Source: Magnetococcus sp. PR-3
GTDB lineage: Bacteria > Pseudomonadota > Magnetococcia > Magnetococcales > Magnetococcaceae
Direction: 5' to 3'
Assembly: GCF_036689865.1 (NCBI RefSeq)
Contig: NZ_JBAHUQ010000006.1
Location: 62,001-126,000, forward strand
Length of the DNA: 64,000 bases
A program made the position numbers and the translations under genes. A model generated the notes under the pieces. It did no database searches and was not told the DNA's origin. It saw only the letters and a program-made list of their open reading frames with translations. Shown piece by piece: positions 61,229-64,000 of this stretch. Every line of letters starts with the position of its first letter. Position 1 is the stretch's first letter.

Positions 61229-62858
61229 GGTTAGCCCCAGCTACCGGAGAGGGTGGGTAGGGTGTGGCTTGGGCTTTTTCTGAACCATAAGGGGAGTCGG
61301 CATCCTGCCCCAGTTGCAACCATACTTTTTGCGCGGTATCGGTAAAGAGTTGCAGGTCTTTTTTCTGATAGTGAGGTGCAGCGCCTTTAAAAATCCACGG
61401 TTGTAGTGCGGTGACCAAATCGTGTAGGGCGAGAAGAAGGTCCGCTTCCGTACGGGCATGTTGGGCCCGGGCCAGGGCCTGATCGCTCTGTTCCAAGATC
61501 GACCCCAAGCGGGTTTGCCCAAAGCGTGGCCATAAGAGCGCCTTAATATCCCGGGCTGGTTGGAGCTGTTTGGCCTCAATATCATACCCATCAACTTGCG
61601 CTTCATGCAGATAGAGAGCAGCATCCACCAGATGGTCAATCATGGCCATCTCAGAGGAGGTTGGGTTAAGCATGTTCAGGGGGGTCTTTAGACGCTCCAA
61701 CTTGGTAAAAGACTCCCGTAGGGCACTTTCGGAATCGATCAAGAACTGCCCAGAGATAACCACTTGATCATGGGCATCTACCCCTTCCAGTAGTTCAGTA
61801 TAACCACCACTAGAGAGCCCAACTTTAACAGTTTTAGGTTGAAAGCGTCCTTCCCCCAGGGCCACCACAACATGGTAACCTAAGGCGTTGTTAAGGAGTG
61901 CCCCATTGGGTAGGGCCAACCGTTTATCCACCCCCACTTCAAAGATGACATCAGCATAAGCACCGGGTCGTAGCACACCGTCGCTGTTATCCAGTAATAG
62001 ACGGATGGTGCCGGTCCGGCTGGCGGCATCAATGGTGGGGTGAATGTAATCAATCTTGGTATGAACCGGGCGTCCAGGTAGGTTGGGCAGCATGACGGAG
62101 ACAGGGGTCTGTGGGGTAATTCGCCCCAGATCCTTTTCTGCGACACTGGCATTAAGCCAGACGGTCCGGTAGTCCTGTACGGTGGCGATGGCCATACCGG
62201 GTTTGACGTAACTACCTTGGCGAATATTGAGTTTGCTCAAAATGCCTGAACTATCCGCATAAAAGGGGACTTTTTGGACCAGTGTGCGGCTTTTTTTTAA
62301 CTGTTCAATAAAGCGGCGGTCCAGCCCCAAGGCAATCAACCGCTGGGTTGCGGCATGTAGGCGGCCATTACCGGCACGCTCCACAGCGCTGATCAAGTCC
62401 CGTTGTGCCGCCACCAGATCTGGGCTGAAAAGACGGTAGAGCACCATGCCCCGTTTAACCGGGTCACCCACAGCGGTGACATGCAGTTTTTCTACCCAGC
62501 CAGAGACACGGCTGGCCACAACCCTTTGTGCCCGTGCATTCTCCATAACCATACCAAAAGCACGGATACGACGACCAAACTCTGTGAGCTGGGGTTGGCT
62601 GTAGCGGACACCAATATTTTGAATAATCTCAGGAGCAATGGTGACCATGGTCCGTTCATGGCCCTGAGTGGTTGCAGCTTCACCCGCTGCGGCCATGGCT
62701 ACCAGGTCCATACCGCATAAGGGGCAGCTACCCATCTCTTCAGCAATATAGTGGGGGTGCATGGGACAGGTGTAGCGTACTTTTTCTGCTTCAGCCCATC
62801 CCAGTTGTGGAACCACCAGAAGTAAAAAAAGCAGGGCGGCATTGAGGGTTTTGTACAT
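61215..62858 (-). CDS. cusB: CusB-type periplasmic adaptor with N-terminal metal-binding domain
   Basis: The 547-residue protein has a signal peptide (1-24), then a heavy-metal-binding domain CPMHPHYIAEEMGSCPLCGM (31-50) with paired cysteines, then an MFP core: a lipoyl half at GWVEKLHVTAVGDPVKRGM, a helical hairpin, and VWLNASVAEKDLGRITPQTPVSVMLPN. After the core (about 400) is a C-terminal extension of 130 helical residues (DHLVDAALYLHEAQVDGYDIEA...LQLFTDTAQKVWLQLG), resembling DUF3347 domains in Cus adaptors. Its ATG overlaps the cusC stop as TAATG. Confidence 0.93.
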   Translation of the reverse strand: MYKTLNAALLFLLLVVPQLGWAEAEKVRYTCPMHPHYIAEEMGSCPLCGMDLVAMAAAGEAATTQGHERTMVTIAPEIIQNIGVRYSQPQLTEFGRRIRAFGMVMENARAQRVVASRVSGWVEKLHVTAVGDPVKRGMVLYRLFSPDLVAAQRDLISAVERAGNGRLHAATQRLIALGLDRRFIEQLKKSRTLVQKVPFYADSSGILSKLNIRQGSYVKPGMAIATVQDYRTVWLNASVAEKDLGRITPQTPVSVMLPNLPGRPVHTKIDYIHPTIDAASRTGTIRLLLDNSDGVLRPGAYADVIFEVGVDKRLALPNGALLNNALGYHVVVALGEGRFQPKTVKVGLSSGGYTELLEGVDAHDQVVISGQFLIDSESALRESFTKLERLKTPLNMLNPTSSEMAMIDHLVDAALYLHEAQVDGYDIEAKQLQPARDIKALLWPRFGQTRLGSILEQSDQALARAQHARTEADLLLALHDLVTALQPWIFKGAAPHYQKKDLQLFTDTAQKVWLQLGQDADSPYGSEKAQATPYPPSPVAGANHDPA

Positions 62859-64000
62859 TACGGGTCTACCTGGGCATAGAAGAGGGTGTGTATTTTAGCC
62901 GCAGCTGTGATCTGCCGTGCTTGCTGGCGAGCCCTATCCAAACCTAAGCGAATGCGGGAGATGGCCGGTTGAATGACACGATCCAATGTCACTTCGCCCG
63001 CTTCATAGCGGCGTTCCATGGCAGCTTCAAGGTCCCTGATCTCTTTTTGACGTTTCTGCAGGGCGTCCAGCAGTTGAAGACTGGTGTGGTAGTCAGCCAG
63101 CGCGGCATCATAGCGGGCACGGGCTGTACGTTGGGCATCATCCATGGCCAGGGTGGCCTGTTTGACCGCCATTTTGGCCCCGGCAATTTTGGGTTGTTGG
63201 TTCCATTTGGACCACAAAGGGACCCGGATGGTGGCTTTAAGCCCATACCAGTCATCCCCATTAAAGCTGGCATTATTGACCCGCTGTTGCCATACAGCAC
63301 TGACGCCATAGTCGGGGTTTAACCGGGCTTGGGCAATATCCACTTTATGTTTGGCCAGCTGTTTTTTTATCTGGGCTGTCTGCACCATCAATGGGGTTGT
63401 GACGGTCCAAGCCAGTGGCGTAAGTTTGGGTGGAGAGGTGCGGGGGGTTTGGCCGACCAAAGCGTGTAAGGTCGCTTTATAGCGCTGATCTTCGCCCACC
63501 AGACTTAACAGGGCTTCTCGTAACTCACTGCGCTGAATATCCAACTCTTCAACCCGTCCATAGACCGCTTTACCCGCTTCTAACTCCCCTTTAAGCCAGT
63601 GGTCCAGTTCGCTGATTTTTACCAACTGGTTCTTAATGGCCAACATGCTCTGGGCCACGCGTTGTCGCTGGGCCAGGGTGGTTAGAAGCTCAAGGGTCAA
63701 CTTGGCCTGCTGTTGTTTGGCTTCTTGCCGTACCAGATCGCCCTGGCTGAGCCCCAATTGACGTTTGGCCAACCGACCTTGCCGGTTGGGAAAACTTTGG
63801 GCCACCGCAACGGATTTGTTACTGGGCAGAAAACGGTCAAAGCGGGTGGGGGTCGAAACAGGCACATTATTAACCCCTACGGTAATACTGGGGTTGGGTA
63901 GTCCCATGGCACCGGGGGCAGCGTAGGTATAGCTTTGTGCTTTATGCATTAAGGCTTGAACGCTTGGATGCATACCCAAACTTTTTTGAAGCACCAAAAA
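62858..64000 (-). CDS. cusC: CusC/TolC-family outer membrane efflux protein (partial)
   Basis: The frame is open to the right edge, so the start and signal peptide are missing; at least 380 residues are visible. The outer-membrane-factor pattern is clear: GLPNPSITVGVNNVP, long helical hairpins (AKLTLELLTTLAQRQRVAQSML...), LNPDYGVSAVW near the inner repeat, and RYEAGEVTLDRVIQPAISRIR. It is the exit channel of the Cus system. It is probably the first gene of the operon; regulators and promoter lie outside the window. Confidence 0.9.
   Translation of the reverse strand, partial: FLVLQKSLGMHPSVQALMHKAQSYTYAAPGAMGLPNPSITVGVNNVPVSTPTRFDRFLPSNKSVAVAQSFPNRQGRLAKRQLGLSQGDLVRQEAKQQQAKLTLELLTTLAQRQRVAQSMLAIKNQLVKISELDHWLKGELEAGKAVYGRVEELDIQRSELREALLSLVGEDQRYKATLHALVGQTPRTSPPKLTPLAWTVTTPLMVQTAQIKKQLAKHKVDIAQARLNPDYGVSAVWQQRVNNASFNGDDWYGLKATIRVPLWSKWNQQPKIAGAKMAVKQATLAMDDAQRTARARYDAALADYHTSLQLLDALQKRQKEIRDLEAAMERRYEAGEVTLDRVIQPAISRIRLGLDRARQQARQITAAAKIHTLFYAQVDP

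Noticed and set aside
1-64000. Magnetosome genes, CRISPR arrays, phage or integron features
   Set aside because: I scanned for short regularly spaced repeats, integrase-like sequences near the tRNA, and mam/mms-type motifs; none was seen.

Overview
This 64 kb window is a gene-dense piece of a Gram-negative chromosome. Outer-membrane functions (BamD, a FadL-type porin, TolC-type and RND efflux parts) and the squalene trio HpnC-HpnD-HpnE point to a proteobacterium that makes hopanoid precursors. Sigma-54 activators of the flagellar FlrA/FlrC type, TRAP transport and many hybrid sensor kinases suggest a motile aquatic bacterium. The style would fit Magnetococcales or another deep proteobacterial lineage, but nothing in the window settles the taxon. 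No phage, insertion sequence, CRISPR array or magnetosome gene was recognised.

Left part (1-31 kb). A truncated membrane sensor and a coiled-coil membrane protein (1-769, minus) are followed by a minus-strand cluster 1221-6468. It encodes two sigma-54 activators around a secreted 909-residue TPR protein; one activator has a receiver without its phosphorylation residues. Facing it is a plus-strand operon: prmB, a diguanylate cyclase, hpnC, hpnD, hpnE (with a small open frame before hpnE) and bamD, closed by a strong terminator. Next come an RND adaptor, a FadL-type porin, a complete TRAP transporter of the TakP (2-oxoacid) type, an HAE1-type RND pump, a haem-copper-oxidase-like membrane protein, yciB, and an operon of a metal-ligand-less HMA protein with a Cys-rich MerR regulator. 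From 28 to 32 kb lie a membrane protein with a topoisomerase-type zinc ribbon, a TPR-CHAT lipoprotein whose CHAT catalytic residues are replaced, and a lytic-transglycosylase-like lipoprotein.

Middle and right part (32-57 kb). This is a signalling region: tandem paralogous LysR regulators, a LuxO-type activator divergent from a very large hybrid kinase with a CxxCH haem motif, an orphan HigA-like antitoxin, and a two-gene operon (43195-45035) joining a leucine-carboxyl-methyltransferase-family enzyme to an autoinducer-synthase/FeeM-like acyltransferase fused to a cyclic-nucleotide-binding domain. That operon is the best candidate for an undescribed system: a second-messenger-gated producer of an acylated, perhaps methyl-esterified, small molecule. 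After tRNA-Val(CAC) and a type-4 uracil-DNA glycosylase come a PhnD-like binding protein coupled to a hybrid kinase, a BarA-like tripartite hybrid kinase, glyoxalase I, and a kinase whose sensor is a THI5/NMT1-type binding protein, paired with an OmpR-family regulator.

Right edge (57.6-64 kb). A minus-strand copper/silver efflux operon cusC(partial)-cusB-cusA-cusF has overlapping genes and ends at a long hairpin.

All assignments rest on reading the translated sequence and recalled family motifs; no database search was run.
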